Positions 1 to 6,456 of a stretch of 6,469 nt of DNA are shown piece after piece. The position numbers and the translations under genes were made by a program. Each line of letters opens with the position of its first letter. Positions within the stretch are counted from its first letter, which is position 1. The DNA lies in NCBI GenBank assembly GCA_022710085.1, contig JAKLHP010000047.1:1-6469 (forward strand), given 5' to 3'. This DNA is from Patescibacteria group bacterium (GTDB lineage Bacteria > Patescibacteriota > Minisyncoccia > Moranbacterales > JAKLHP01). The notes under the pieces were generated by a model, which ran no database searches, was not told where the DNA came from, and saw only the letters and a list, made by a program, of their open reading frames with translations.

Positions 1-246
1 ATCGTTGATCCGGTTAGCCGGAATAGATTTGATAAGTTTCTCTGCCGTATCGCCATGAGGATCTACGTAAGCCACTCCTTTCCCATTTTGAATATCCTGA
101 ATGACCATCGTTTCCAGAAGGTTCGTTTTTCCCATACCAGTCTTTCCTATTACATACATATGCCGGCGCCGATCATCGGTTTTTATGCCAAACACTCTTT
201 CTTGATTCCGGAAATTAGTTTTTGCGAAATATGTTACTTCTTCCAT
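1..246 (-). CDS. VirD4/HerA-like P-loop ATPase, N-terminal part (type IV secretion DNA-binding family)
   Basis: Only the first 82 codons are in the window; the reading frame stays open at the left edge. The protein begins MEEVTYFAKTNFRNQ and has a Walker A P-loop GKTGMGKT at residues 34-41, preceded by the basic stretch RRRHMYVI. VDPHGD follows at 61-66, as in VirD4/TraD/HerA-type ATPases, where a 'DPHGD' strand follows the P-loop helix. Family members are hexameric motors that couple or pump DNA at membranes. No membrane segment is visible in this part. That fits a soluble motor anchored by the upstream gene product, whose stop lies 5 nt before this ATG. The start is the ATG at 246-244, and the leader is A-rich with no Shine-Dalgarno, so translation is probably coupled to the upstream gene. 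The family call is firm from the motifs. Whether it serves conjugation, DNA uptake or pilus-like secretion cannot be decided here. Confidence 0.85.
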   Translation of the reverse strand, partial: MEEVTYFAKTNFRNQERVFGIKTDDRRRHMYVIGKTGMGKTNLLETMVIQDIQNGKGVAYVDPHGDTAEKLIKSIPANRIND

Positions 247-251
247 TTTTT

Positions 252-1529
252 CTATTTTACAGGTAAATTAGCTGGCGCGCCGCCAAGTTTGGCTTCAACT
301 CGAGGAATGGATGGAGCCATGGCTGACATATCTGGCGGATGGAAAATTGTGGCCAATTCCGCCGTGCTCATTTTGAAAGTTACTCCGGTCCAATCTCGGT
401 CAACATATCTTTGAAAAAGTATCCTTTGGCGATATCTGAGTCTTGGCTTGACCATAAAGTACCAGGCATATGTCTTGGTTGAATCTTCAATTGAAATTCC
501 ACTTGTATTCTGATCGGAAAACTGCTTCATTGCTCCCCAGAAACCACCAACCACACCTGGTTTATCAAAATTTTCTCTTTTTCCGATATAAACAAACCTG
601 ATCTTTGTTTCAAAAAAAACCCTTCCCACATTTTCTTCAAGGGATTTTAATTTTTCCCTTTCTCCGGGAGTAAGACGAAATTCCAAGGGCTGTTGATCTT
701 TTTTCTTCTCTTCGGGAAATTCAACCACGCTGGTAAAAGCTTTGAAAATATTTCCAAAAATATCACCAATATCTTGAATCATTTTTTCCGAAGTTGTTTT
801 TGATTTTTCTTTTCTTCCAGCAATAAATTCAACGTAATCTTTGGCTTTTGAATAATATGAGCTTTCTTTAACTGGATTAACCAAGATCTGAAACCAGACT
901 TTTTGATTGGGTCCCAATTTTCCTAAAATTTCAAATATCGAAGAAAGGGGATCAATCATCTTTCCGGTTACATCTTCCTGAAAACGATGATATGTCCTAA
1001 TCGGCATCGGATCTTCTTCGGTAAGCTTGGCATCAGCTCCCCAAATCTCCCAGTGTTTATTGGGAACAATCCTGGGAACCTTGTCTACATAATCATCAAC
1101 TTCGACAACCTGAGCATCAGGATATTGGGCATATATATTGGCTTCGATGATTCCCTTGTCCCACTTTGGAATCCTGACATAAAAATGTATTTCTCCGCTA
1201 TCTCCAACCAATTCAAAGGAGAACCATTCAATAAATCTCCCTTTTAGATACTTTTCATTGTTGGGAATCGTCGTATCAACCCCGTGAATTCCGCTAAAAA
1301 ACGACTCCATTAGTTTCGGACTTTTTTCGATGTTTTGAGGAGGAATAATTTCAAGAAGAATTTTATCCACAGATCCCCAATATCTCCTGCGAACATGATC
1401 CATCCAAAGCGCCTTAAAAGCCCAATAGAAAAACGGCGGAAGAATAATAAACCAGACATAGGTAAAAGCTTTTCCTAATGTTCCAGCAACTTCCGCGACA
1501 TCTTTTATGGTAGAAGATATGATATCCAT
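252..1529 (-). CDS. Membrane-anchored partner of VirD4/HerA-like ATPase (DUF8128-like), 425 aa
   Basis: The 425-aa protein has one predicted membrane helix at about residues 20-42 (aromatic and hydrophobic, with YVWFIILPPFFYWAF). The basic HVRRRYW follows at 45-51, which by the positive-inside rule puts the large C-terminal part in the cytoplasm. No cleavable signal peptide is evident. Two stretches look family-defining: NIYAQYPDAQVVEVDDY (131-147) and MSTAELATIFHPP (387-399). From memory, similar motifs occur in CPR and archaeal proteins encoded beside, or fused to, FtsK/VirD4-type ATPases; the DUF8128 label is a recollection, not a search result. There is no P-loop in this chain, and the next gene, 5 nt downstream, supplies one, so the two probably form one membrane DNA-transport or secretion-like complex. 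A lysine-rich segment at about 235-280 may be a linker. The ATG at 1529-1527 has an AAGGG ribosome-binding site 10 nt upstream (1544-1540), placed inside a hairpin arm. The stop is TAG. Confidence 0.75.
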   Translation of the reverse strand: MDIISSTIKDVAEVAGTLGKAFTYVWFIILPPFFYWAFKALWMDHVRRRYWGSVDKILLEIIPPQNIEKSPKLMESFFSGIHGVDTTIPNNEKYLKGRFIEWFSFELVGDSGEIHFYVRIPKWDKGIIEANIYAQYPDAQVVEVDDYVDKVPRIVPNKHWEIWGADAKLTEEDPMPIRTYHRFQEDVTGKMIDPLSSIFEILGKLGPNQKVWFQILVNPVKESSYYSKAKDYVEFIAGRKEKSKTTSEKMIQDIGDIFGNIFKAFTSVVEFPEEKKKDQQPLEFRLTPGEREKLKSLEENVGRVFFETKIRFVYIGKRENFDKPGVVGGFWGAMKQFSDQNTSGISIEDSTKTYAWYFMVKPRLRYRQRILFQRYVDRDWTGVTFKMSTAELATIFHPPDMSAMAPSIPRVEAKLGGAPANLPVK

Positions 1530-1538
1530 TTTGTTTTT

Positions 1539-1594
1539 GCCCTTATTAAATTTCGCTTTACTTGAACCCCGTCGTTGCGGAGTCTAATAAGGGC
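1539..1594 (-). promoter_or_regulatory. Nested inverted repeat enclosing the ribosome-binding site of the membrane protein gene
   Basis: A perfect 10-bp inverted repeat, gcccttatta (1539-1548) and taataagggc (1585-1594), encloses 36 nt. Within it is a second hairpin on the minus strand, ACTCCG-CAACGA-CGGGGT (1583-1566): six pairs including one G-U, with a 6-nt loop. In the transcript the AAGGG Shine-Dalgarno (1544-1540) lies in the 3' outer arm and would pair with CCCUU of the 5' arm, hiding it from ribosomes. The 5' arm starts 12 nt after the stop codon of the preceding gene, so a terminating ribosome could open it. No U tract follows on the minus strand, so it is a poor intrinsic terminator in that direction. 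The pairing is seen directly; the role in translational control or coupling is inferred. A small dispersed palindromic repeat is an alternative explanation. Confidence 0.5.
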
Positions 1595-1606
1595 TGAGTT
1601 TCTGTT

Positions 1607-2662
1607 TTATTTTCTGATAAAATACTGATCTTTTTCCACTTTCTGAAAAAAATTATTAAGATTAATGAGAATCGTTGATTTTTTAACTTTTCTGACAGAT
1701 AAAACCTTGCTGATAACCTCATCTCTTTCCAGGGGTTTATTGCTTTTTTTGAAAATATCTTCCAGAACTTCTTTAACGGTTCCTCTTTGATATCCCCATT
1801 CGGAAAGAGCATAAATTCCCCTTCCTACCAGAATGAATCTTTTGTCTCTTATTAATTCGTTGTGAACAGTCTGAGGATGGGTTTTCTCTTTTTTATTCAG
1901 CTTGTGCTTATCGATCAAAGAAGCAATCTCTCTGAAATGTAACGGCTTTCCGGTTTCTTTGAGAATAAGATATATTTTTTCCCTGGTTCCTTTCGGATTG
2001 ATTTCATCCCAGGAAGCAAGTCCCCATTTTCCAAAATTTCCTTTCTTGATTTCACTGGAAACACTAAGATAGTTGATAATTTTTTCCTGGCTGATTTCGA
2101 TTTTATCCAGATTACTAATCTCATTGAAAAGGTCTTCGTGGGATAAAGGACTTTGGATTTTGTGAAGGACTTCCTTGGCCAAATTTTTCACTTTTCTCCA
2201 TTCGCTTAATTCAAAATCATGAATTGCCCAAGATTTTTCAAGCTCTTGAGGAATTTCTTTTTCATTGACATTATCAAAAAGCTCAAGAAAAAACTTAAGA
2301 GCTCCTCTTTCCTTGTGCTCCATTTCTGCCAAAAGGAGTTCTTCTTCTTTTATTATACCATTTTTTTCTTTGATGGTAAATCTTATTCTATCCTCAACCT
2401 TGAAAAGAGTTTCATGTTTTCTTTTCTTTATTTTCTTGACTGTTTCCCTAATTATTTGCCTAACTCTCTCTCGAGTAATTTCATACTCCTTTCCGATTTC
2501 TTCAAGAGTCTTTGTTCGGCCATTATGGATGCCGTAACGCCCCAAAATGATATCCTTTGGTCTCTCTGAAAGTTCCAAAAAAATATTTTCTAAAGCCAGA
2601 AAATAGCTGAATTTTGATTCAGTTTGCTTGTTTTTAGCCGCTTGTGATTTTATAGTTTTCAT
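1607..2662 (-). CDS. Sigma-70 region 4-like / HARE-HTH DNA-binding protein, 351 aa
   Basis: The protein opens with a sigma-70 region 4-like helix-turn-helix at about residues 28-82; TLEEIGKEYEITRERVRQI (52-70) is the classic form that in sigma factors reads the -35 box. A charged linker of about 75 residues follows. The C-terminal half looks like tandem winged-helix units of roughly 65 residues: about 157-223 (ending GKWGLASWDEINPKG), 226-290 (closest to HARE-HTH, the fold also found in RNA polymerase delta subunit) and 294-351. No sigma region 2 is visible, so it should not melt promoters on its own; an accessory transcription factor or RNA-polymerase-associated regulator is more likely. It is very lysine-rich. 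A strong promoter lies just upstream, and the start ATG at 2662-2660 has an AT-rich leader with no Shine-Dalgarno. It is probably co-transcribed with the membrane protein and ATPase genes downstream. The domain assignments come from motif reading; the target genes are unknown. Confidence 0.8.
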   Translation of the reverse strand: MKTIKSQAAKNKQTESKFSYFLALENIFLELSERPKDIILGRYGIHNGRTKTLEEIGKEYEITRERVRQIIRETVKKIKKRKHETLFKVEDRIRFTIKEKNGIIKEEELLLAEMEHKERGALKFFLELFDNVNEKEIPQELEKSWAIHDFELSEWRKVKNLAKEVLHKIQSPLSHEDLFNEISNLDKIEISQEKIINYLSVSSEIKKGNFGKWGLASWDEINPKGTREKIYLILKETGKPLHFREIASLIDKHKLNKKEKTHPQTVHNELIRDKRFILVGRGIYALSEWGYQRGTVKEVLEDIFKKSNKPLERDEVISKVLSVRKVKKSTILINLNNFFQKVEKDQYFIRK

Positions 2663-2693
2663 CTATTAAAACATTAATTTTTACCGTCAAGAT

Positions 2694-2723
2694 AGATTAG
2701 CACATATTTTGTTATTTTGTCAA
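2694..2723 (-). promoter_or_regulatory. Sigma-70-type promoter of the HARE-HTH gene
   Basis: On the minus strand a perfect -35 box TTGACA (2723-2718) is followed by an 18-bp spacer and a -10 box TAATCT (2699-2694). TGC sits directly before the -10, giving the extended -10 pattern. Transcription would begin near 2687, leaving a leader of about 25 nt before the ATG at 2662. It lies just after the pheT terminator, so the left-hand genes form their own transcription unit. The heptamer TCTTGAC, which contains the -35 core, recurs 33 bp downstream at 2692-2686. Confidence 0.75.
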
Positions 2724-2753
2724 GACTTTTGAGAAGTTTTCATTTATGCAATC

Positions 2754-2779
2754 AAAAAACTCTCCTTTTCCAGAGAGTT
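2754..2779 (-). terminator. Rho-independent terminator of the pheST unit
   Basis: On the minus strand AACTCTC (2779-2773) pairs perfectly with GAGAGTT (2764-2758) around the 8-nt loop TGGAAAAG. The stem runs into a six-T tract (2759-2754). It starts 20 nt after the pheT stop codon, as expected for the end of that operon. The opposite direction has only a broken T-rich run (gtttg) after the stem, so it should act mainly on minus-strand transcription. Confidence 0.85.
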
Positions 2780-2799
2780 GTTTGAAAGATTTATAATTC

Positions 2800-5175
2800 C
2801 TATTTTCTAATTTCAACTTTCAAGTCTTTTTCAAGATTTTCAGTTATTTTTTTCATAATTTCATCAACTTCTTGATTTTTAAGCGTCCGGTCATCTGCAC
2901 CAAAGATTATGTGAAAAGCAAAACTGGTTTTTTCTTCAGGAAGATCAAAAATATCAAAAAGATCAACGTCTATTATTAATTTCATTCCGCTTCCTTGAAT
3001 AATGTCTAGAATATCCTCTACCCTGACTTCAGGCTCAGCGGTCATGGAAATATCTCTCATTGAAGTTGGAAATTTTCGAAGAGGCTTAAATTCCCTTTCT
3101 CCCTCGGAAACCTTGCGGAGAATTTCCATATCAATTTCGAAAATTGCCACTCTTTTCTTGATTCTAAATCTTTCCAAAACTATCGGGCTCATTTCGCCAA
3201 CATAACCAATCAATTCCTCGCTTCCTTCAATTTCTATTTCCGCAAATCTCGTTTTATGCCAAATCAAAGGGATCTTCTCTTCTGAATTTTTGAATTCATC
3301 AAAATAATGGTCTTCTATCCCTAATTTGTTAAAAATCAAATCCACATATCCCTTGGCTTCATAAAAATTATTTCCTTTTTTTGATTCATCCGAAACTATT
3401 GCCCCTACCAGCATATTTTTTTCTTCAGGGAGACTGCCGTCTTTCGGGATATATATCCTTCCAATTTCAAAAATCTCAATTTCTTTAAAATTTTTCAAGT
3501 TTTCCTTGATATTATTGAGTATTCCAGGAACAAGGCTGACTCTCATAAGCGCCTGCTCTGGGTTAATCGGATTTTCAAGTTCCAGATGTTTCTGAGACAA
3601 TCCGGCCATTTCAGCATCATTCTTTCCGTAAAAAGAGTAGTTATAAACTTCAGAAAATCCAGCTCCCACCAAATAATCTCTGATTGTTTTTTCAAATTGT
3701 CTTTCTTCGTCCATTTTGGCAGGCTGTACGGGATAAAAAGGCACCGTGGAATTTATTTTTTCATATCCGTAAATTCTCCCGATTTCTTCAATGATATCTT
3801 CCTGAGTTTTCAGATCTATCCTGAACGTGGGAATTTCAATTTCCAGCATTCTTCCTTTTTTCTTAGTTTTCAGTTGAAGCGATTCGAGAATATTTATTAT
3901 TGTTTTTTCCGGAATTTCTTCTCCCAACAACTTTCCGACATATGCTAAATCCAACTTTATCTTCCACTTTTCAACCGGTTTTGAATACACGTCAACCACC
4001 CCCTCGATTTTTCCACCATAAGATTCGACAATTTCAATAATTCTGGCCATTGCAATTTCAGCCACATTAGGATCAATTTCTTTCTCAAAACGGTCAGAGG
4101 CCTCAGTTTTGACCTTTAGTCTCATTCTAGTTTTTCGGATTGAAGTTGAATTGAAGTTGGCAGATTCTATAACAATTTTTGTTGTATTTTCGTTAATCCC
4201 GCTATTTTCTCCTCCCATCACTCCGGCAACTGCCAGAGCCCTGTCTTTGTTAGTAATCAGCAGATCCTCATCGAAAAGTTCCTTGACGCTGCCATCAAGC
4301 AATGTTATCTTTTCATTTTCAATAGCTCTCCTTACAAAAATATTGACTCTTTCATCATCTTTAATCTGATCGAAGTCAAAAGCATGAAGCGGCTGCCCGA
4401 GCTCAAGCATCACATAATTTGTCGCATCGACAATATTATTAATCGGATTGATTCCAAGGGAATTCAACCTGCTTTTCATCCAAGTTGGTGATTCTTCAAT
4501 TTTAATATCAGTCATAACTGCGCCGATATATCTTGGACAAAGATACTGATCTTGAATTTTTATTGATAATTTATCTGTCTTTTTTCGGTTGAGCTTTATT
4601 TTTTTATAATAATCAATTTTTTTACCATCCAACGCTGAAATTTCTCTTGCTATCCCAATATGACAAAGAGCATCGTGACTTCTGTCAGGAAGAACTTTTA
4701 TTTCAAGAATGGCATCGTCCAGGTCCAGTGCTTTGGTCAATTTTTCCCCTATTTCCGCATCTTTTCCCAAAATCAAAATTCCTTCGTGGCTTTTTCCCAG
4801 ACCCAACTCATCCTCCGCACAAAGCATTCCGAACGATTTTATTCCCCGGATTTCAGCTTCTTTGATGACTATTCCGTTTTGAAGTTTCGCTCCGACAAGT
4901 GCCACTGGAACTTTGTCATCAACTTTAATATTCCAAGCCCCACAGACAATATCCAATTTTTTATTGCCAATGTCGATCTTTGTTAACTGCAACTTGTCCG
5001 CATTCGGATGTTTTTTTATTTCAAGTATTTTCCCAACTACGACATTTTCCAATCCTTTTCCTTTTTCCTCAATGCTTTCAACTTCAAAAGAATGCATCAT
5101 GATTAAATCAGCCATTTGTCCGACGGTTTTATTGGTTTCGCTTAATTCTTTGAGCCAATTATAGCTGTATTGCAT
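2800..5175 (-). CDS. pheT: Phenylalanyl-tRNA synthetase beta subunit
   Basis: PheT is the larger subunit of the (alpha-beta)2 cytosolic enzyme that attaches phenylalanine to tRNA-Phe (EC 6.1.1.20). It also hydrolyses mischarged Tyr-tRNA-Phe. At 791 aa it is near the usual length of about 800, and all expected parts are seen in order: an EMAP-like tRNA-binding domain (about 42-150, with HPNADKLQL), the B3/B4 editing region (about 210-370), the B5 domain (about 405-475, ending FRIDLKTQEDIIEEIGRIYG), the inactive synthetase-like core (about 490-690), and a C-terminal FDX-ACB anticodon-binding domain (about 697-791, from PLRKFPTSMRDIS). By-eye alignment with the E. coli editing pocket keeps H264, E337, T357 and A359, so proofreading is probably intact. 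The ATG lies 2 nt after the pheS stop with no Shine-Dalgarno, which implies coupled translation. The stop is TAG, and a terminator follows 20 nt later. Confidence 0.97.
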   Translation of the reverse strand: MQYSYNWLKELSETNKTVGQMADLIMMHSFEVESIEEKGKGLENVVVGKILEIKKHPNADKLQLTKIDIGNKKLDIVCGAWNIKVDDKVPVALVGAKLQNGIVIKEAEIRGIKSFGMLCAEDELGLGKSHEGILILGKDAEIGEKLTKALDLDDAILEIKVLPDRSHDALCHIGIAREISALDGKKIDYYKKIKLNRKKTDKLSIKIQDQYLCPRYIGAVMTDIKIEESPTWMKSRLNSLGINPINNIVDATNYVMLELGQPLHAFDFDQIKDDERVNIFVRRAIENEKITLLDGSVKELFDEDLLITNKDRALAVAGVMGGENSGINENTTKIVIESANFNSTSIRKTRMRLKVKTEASDRFEKEIDPNVAEIAMARIIEIVESYGGKIEGVVDVYSKPVEKWKIKLDLAYVGKLLGEEIPEKTIINILESLQLKTKKKGRMLEIEIPTFRIDLKTQEDIIEEIGRIYGYEKINSTVPFYPVQPAKMDEERQFEKTIRDYLVGAGFSEVYNYSFYGKNDAEMAGLSQKHLELENPINPEQALMRVSLVPGILNNIKENLKNFKEIEIFEIGRIYIPKDGSLPEEKNMLVGAIVSDESKKGNNFYEAKGYVDLIFNKLGIEDHYFDEFKNSEEKIPLIWHKTRFAEIEIEGSEELIGYVGEMSPIVLERFRIKKRVAIFEIDMEILRKVSEGEREFKPLRKFPTSMRDISMTAEPEVRVEDILDIIQGSGMKLIIDVDLFDIFDLPEEKTSFAFHIIFGADDRTLKNQEVDEIMKKITENLEKDLKVEIRK

Positions 5176-5177
5176 AT

Positions 5178-6206
5178 TTAAAATTGTTTAATGAATCGGA
5201 GATCTCCGCTATGAAATAACCTAATATCACTAATTTTATACTTCATCATAGCCAATCTTTCCAGGCCAAATCCCCAAGCAAATCCCTGATATTTATTTCT
5301 TGGATATCCTGAGGCCACAAAAACATTCTGATTTACCATTCCTGCTCCGCCCAATTCAAGCCAGCCATTGTTTTTGCAGGCCCGACATCCTTTCCCTGAG
5401 CACATCAGACAGCTTATATCAAATTCAAATCCAGGCTCCACAAAAGGGAAGAAACTTGGCCTGAGCCTTACTTTTATATCTTTATTGAAAAATTTGGAGA
5501 AAAACTGTTCGCCTATATATTTAAAATTAGCCACACTGACATCTTCCCCTACCACCAAAGCTTCAAATTGATAAAAAGTATGTTCGTGGGTGCTGTCAGT
5601 TGCTTCTCTCCTGAAACATTTTCCGGGAGAAATTATCCGAAACGGAGGCTCATTTTTTTCCATATACCTTATCTGAACCGGTGAAGTATGAGTCCTCAGA
5701 AGCATATGATCTAATTTTTCTTCCGGCTTTATCCAGAAAGTGTCCCATTCATCTCTAGCTGGATGATCCTTGGGAATATTCAACGCATCGAAATTATAAT
5801 GTTCAGTCTCAACTTCAGGACCATCTGCAACTTCAAATCCCATCCCTGTAAAAATATCCTCGATTTCATTCCTCACTTGGCTAAGAATATTGAGATGCCC
5901 TCTCTTTTTTCTTTTTCCCGGAATGGTAATGTCTATCTTTTCGCTTTGAAAATCGAAATTGCTTTCGGAAATTATTCTTTCGTATTTCTTGAGATTATCT
6001 TCGATTTCTTTTTTGGCTAAGTTGGCTGATTTTCCAATTTCCTTTTTCTCTTCCTCAGAAAGATTCTTCAAATTCTTGAGAATTTGATTAAATTCACTGT
6101 TCCTTCCTAGATATTTTTTTTCCAAATCAAAAATTTCTTCTTTAGTCTTTACCTCGGAAATTTCTTCAATAGCTTTGTTTTTAATCTCAATTATCTTGCT
6201 TTGCAT
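5178..6206 (-). CDS. pheS: Phenylalanyl-tRNA synthetase alpha subunit
   Basis: PheS is the catalytic class II subunit of PheRS; it forms phenylalanyl-adenylate and passes phenylalanine to tRNA-Phe. At 342 aa it has the usual bacterial length. Residues 1-90 form a charged, helical coiled-coil arm that binds tRNA in known structures. The catalytic core shows motif 2 (ISPGKCFRREATDSTHEHTF, 192-211) and motif 3 (GFGLERLAMMKY, 312-323). FFPFVEPGFEFDI (252-264) and the tail SDIRLFHSGDLRF are also typical. C266, C269, C274 and C277 form a CxxC-GKG-CxxC knuckle that looks able to bind zinc; only some bacterial PheS proteins carry it. The start ATG at 6206-6204 has no Shine-Dalgarno and sits 14 nt after a perfect hairpin. 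The stop is 2 nt before pheT. Confidence 0.97.
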   Translation of the reverse strand: MQSKIIEIKNKAIEEISEVKTKEEIFDLEKKYLGRNSEFNQILKNLKNLSEEEKKEIGKSANLAKKEIEDNLKKYERIISESNFDFQSEKIDITIPGKRKKRGHLNILSQVRNEIEDIFTGMGFEVADGPEVETEHYNFDALNIPKDHPARDEWDTFWIKPEEKLDHMLLRTHTSPVQIRYMEKNEPPFRIISPGKCFRREATDSTHEHTFYQFEALVVGEDVSVANFKYIGEQFFSKFFNKDIKVRLRPSFFPFVEPGFEFDISCLMCSGKGCRACKNNGWLELGGAGMVNQNVFVASGYPRNKYQGFAWGFGLERLAMMKYKISDIRLFHSGDLRFIKQF

Positions 6207-6220
6207 AATTTTTTGTAGCA

Positions 6221-6242
6221 GGGAGAACTTATTTGTTCTCCC
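6221..6242 (-). promoter_or_regulatory. Perfect 8-bp hairpin in the pheST leader
   Basis: gggagaac (6221-6228) and gttctccc (6235-6242) form a perfect 8-bp stem with a 6-nt loop, placed between the small gene and pheS. In the minus direction the stem is followed by TGCTACAAAAAATT and then the pheS ATG. With no U tract it is not a typical intrinsic terminator, although TTGTTTT follows the stem in the plus direction. It may be an RNA processing or stability element, a weak terminator or attenuator, or a structure affecting pheS translation. The stem is seen directly; its role is a guess. No T-box motif is visible nearby. Confidence 0.5.
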
Positions 6243-6248
6243 CTTGTT

Positions 6249-6446
6249 TTAAACTCGATTCACTCCTTTCTTAAGGGCTTCCGCGATAGCTTCTCCCCTT
6301 GTCGGAATTTTTCTTCCGCCCAATCTTGGAGGCCATTCTCCGAAATGGGATTCTGCGTTAATTACCACAAGACACTTGTTTCTGCGGGAAATTTTGATCT
6401 TGTCTTCAATGTTACCTATCTTTTCTTCATACAAAAATTCCTTCAT
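6249..6446 (-). CDS. Small protein of unknown function, 65 aa, ahead of pheS
   Basis: I do not recognise this protein. It begins MKEFLYEEKIGNIEDKIK, has a short hydrophobic strand CLVVINA in the middle, then HFGEWPPRLGGRKIPTRG, and ends in a probable helix EAIAEALKKG. No signal peptide, membrane segment or cysteine cluster is seen. The evidence that it is real is its Shine-Dalgarno, GGAGGT (6456-6451), placed 4 nt before the ATG at 6446-6444. A GTG at 6452-6450 in the same frame overlaps that Shine-Dalgarno, so the ATG is the better start. It is on the same strand as pheS, with its stop 42 nt from the pheS ATG, and may share its transcript. It has only two phenylalanines, so it does not look like a PheM-type attenuation peptide. 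A stable small DNA- or RNA-binding protein is possible, but unsupported beyond its basic second half. Confidence 0.65.
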   Translation of the reverse strand: MKEFLYEEKIGNIEDKIKISRRNKCLVVINAESHFGEWPPRLGGRKIPTRGEAIAEALKKGVNRV

Positions 6447-6450
6447 ATCC

Positions 6451-6456
6451 ACCTCC
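6451..6456 (-). promoter_or_regulatory. Strong Shine-Dalgarno of the 65-aa gene
   Basis: GGAGGT, 4 nt upstream of the ATG at 6446, is the only full-strength Shine-Dalgarno among the gene starts in this window. It fixes the start at ATG and not at the GTG that overlaps it. The remaining 13 nt to the window edge are too short to judge a promoter. Confidence 0.75.

Noticed and set aside
55..414. 119-aa plus-strand open frame across the ATPase start and the end of the membrane protein gene
   Set aside because: It is antisense to two well-supported genes, and its translation is a low-complexity mix with no motif.
1549..1584. GGTTCAAGT resembling a tRNA T-loop
   Set aside because: There is no acceptor stem, anticodon arm or D arm around it, and the bases fit better in the nested palindrome.
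1558..1812. 84-aa minus-strand open frame overlapping the end of the HARE-HTH gene and running into the nested palindrome
   Set aside because: It lies in another frame of a gene with clear domain content, has no ribosome-binding site of its own, and shows no recognisable motif.
2663..2799. A small gene or RNA in the pheT to HARE-HTH gap
   Set aside because: The 137 bp are accounted for by the terminator, the promoter and a short leader; no start with a reasonable open frame is seen.
3586..3948. 120-aa plus-strand open frame inside pheT
   Set aside because: It is an antisense shadow of a fully conserved housekeeping gene; the Phe/Ser/Ile-rich translation is typical of reversed AT-rich coding DNA.
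2800..6206. UGA recoded as glycine, as in Gracilibacteria and Absconditabacteria
   Set aside because: Conserved glycines in PheS and PheT use GGN codons, and both frames are open over their full length under the standard code.
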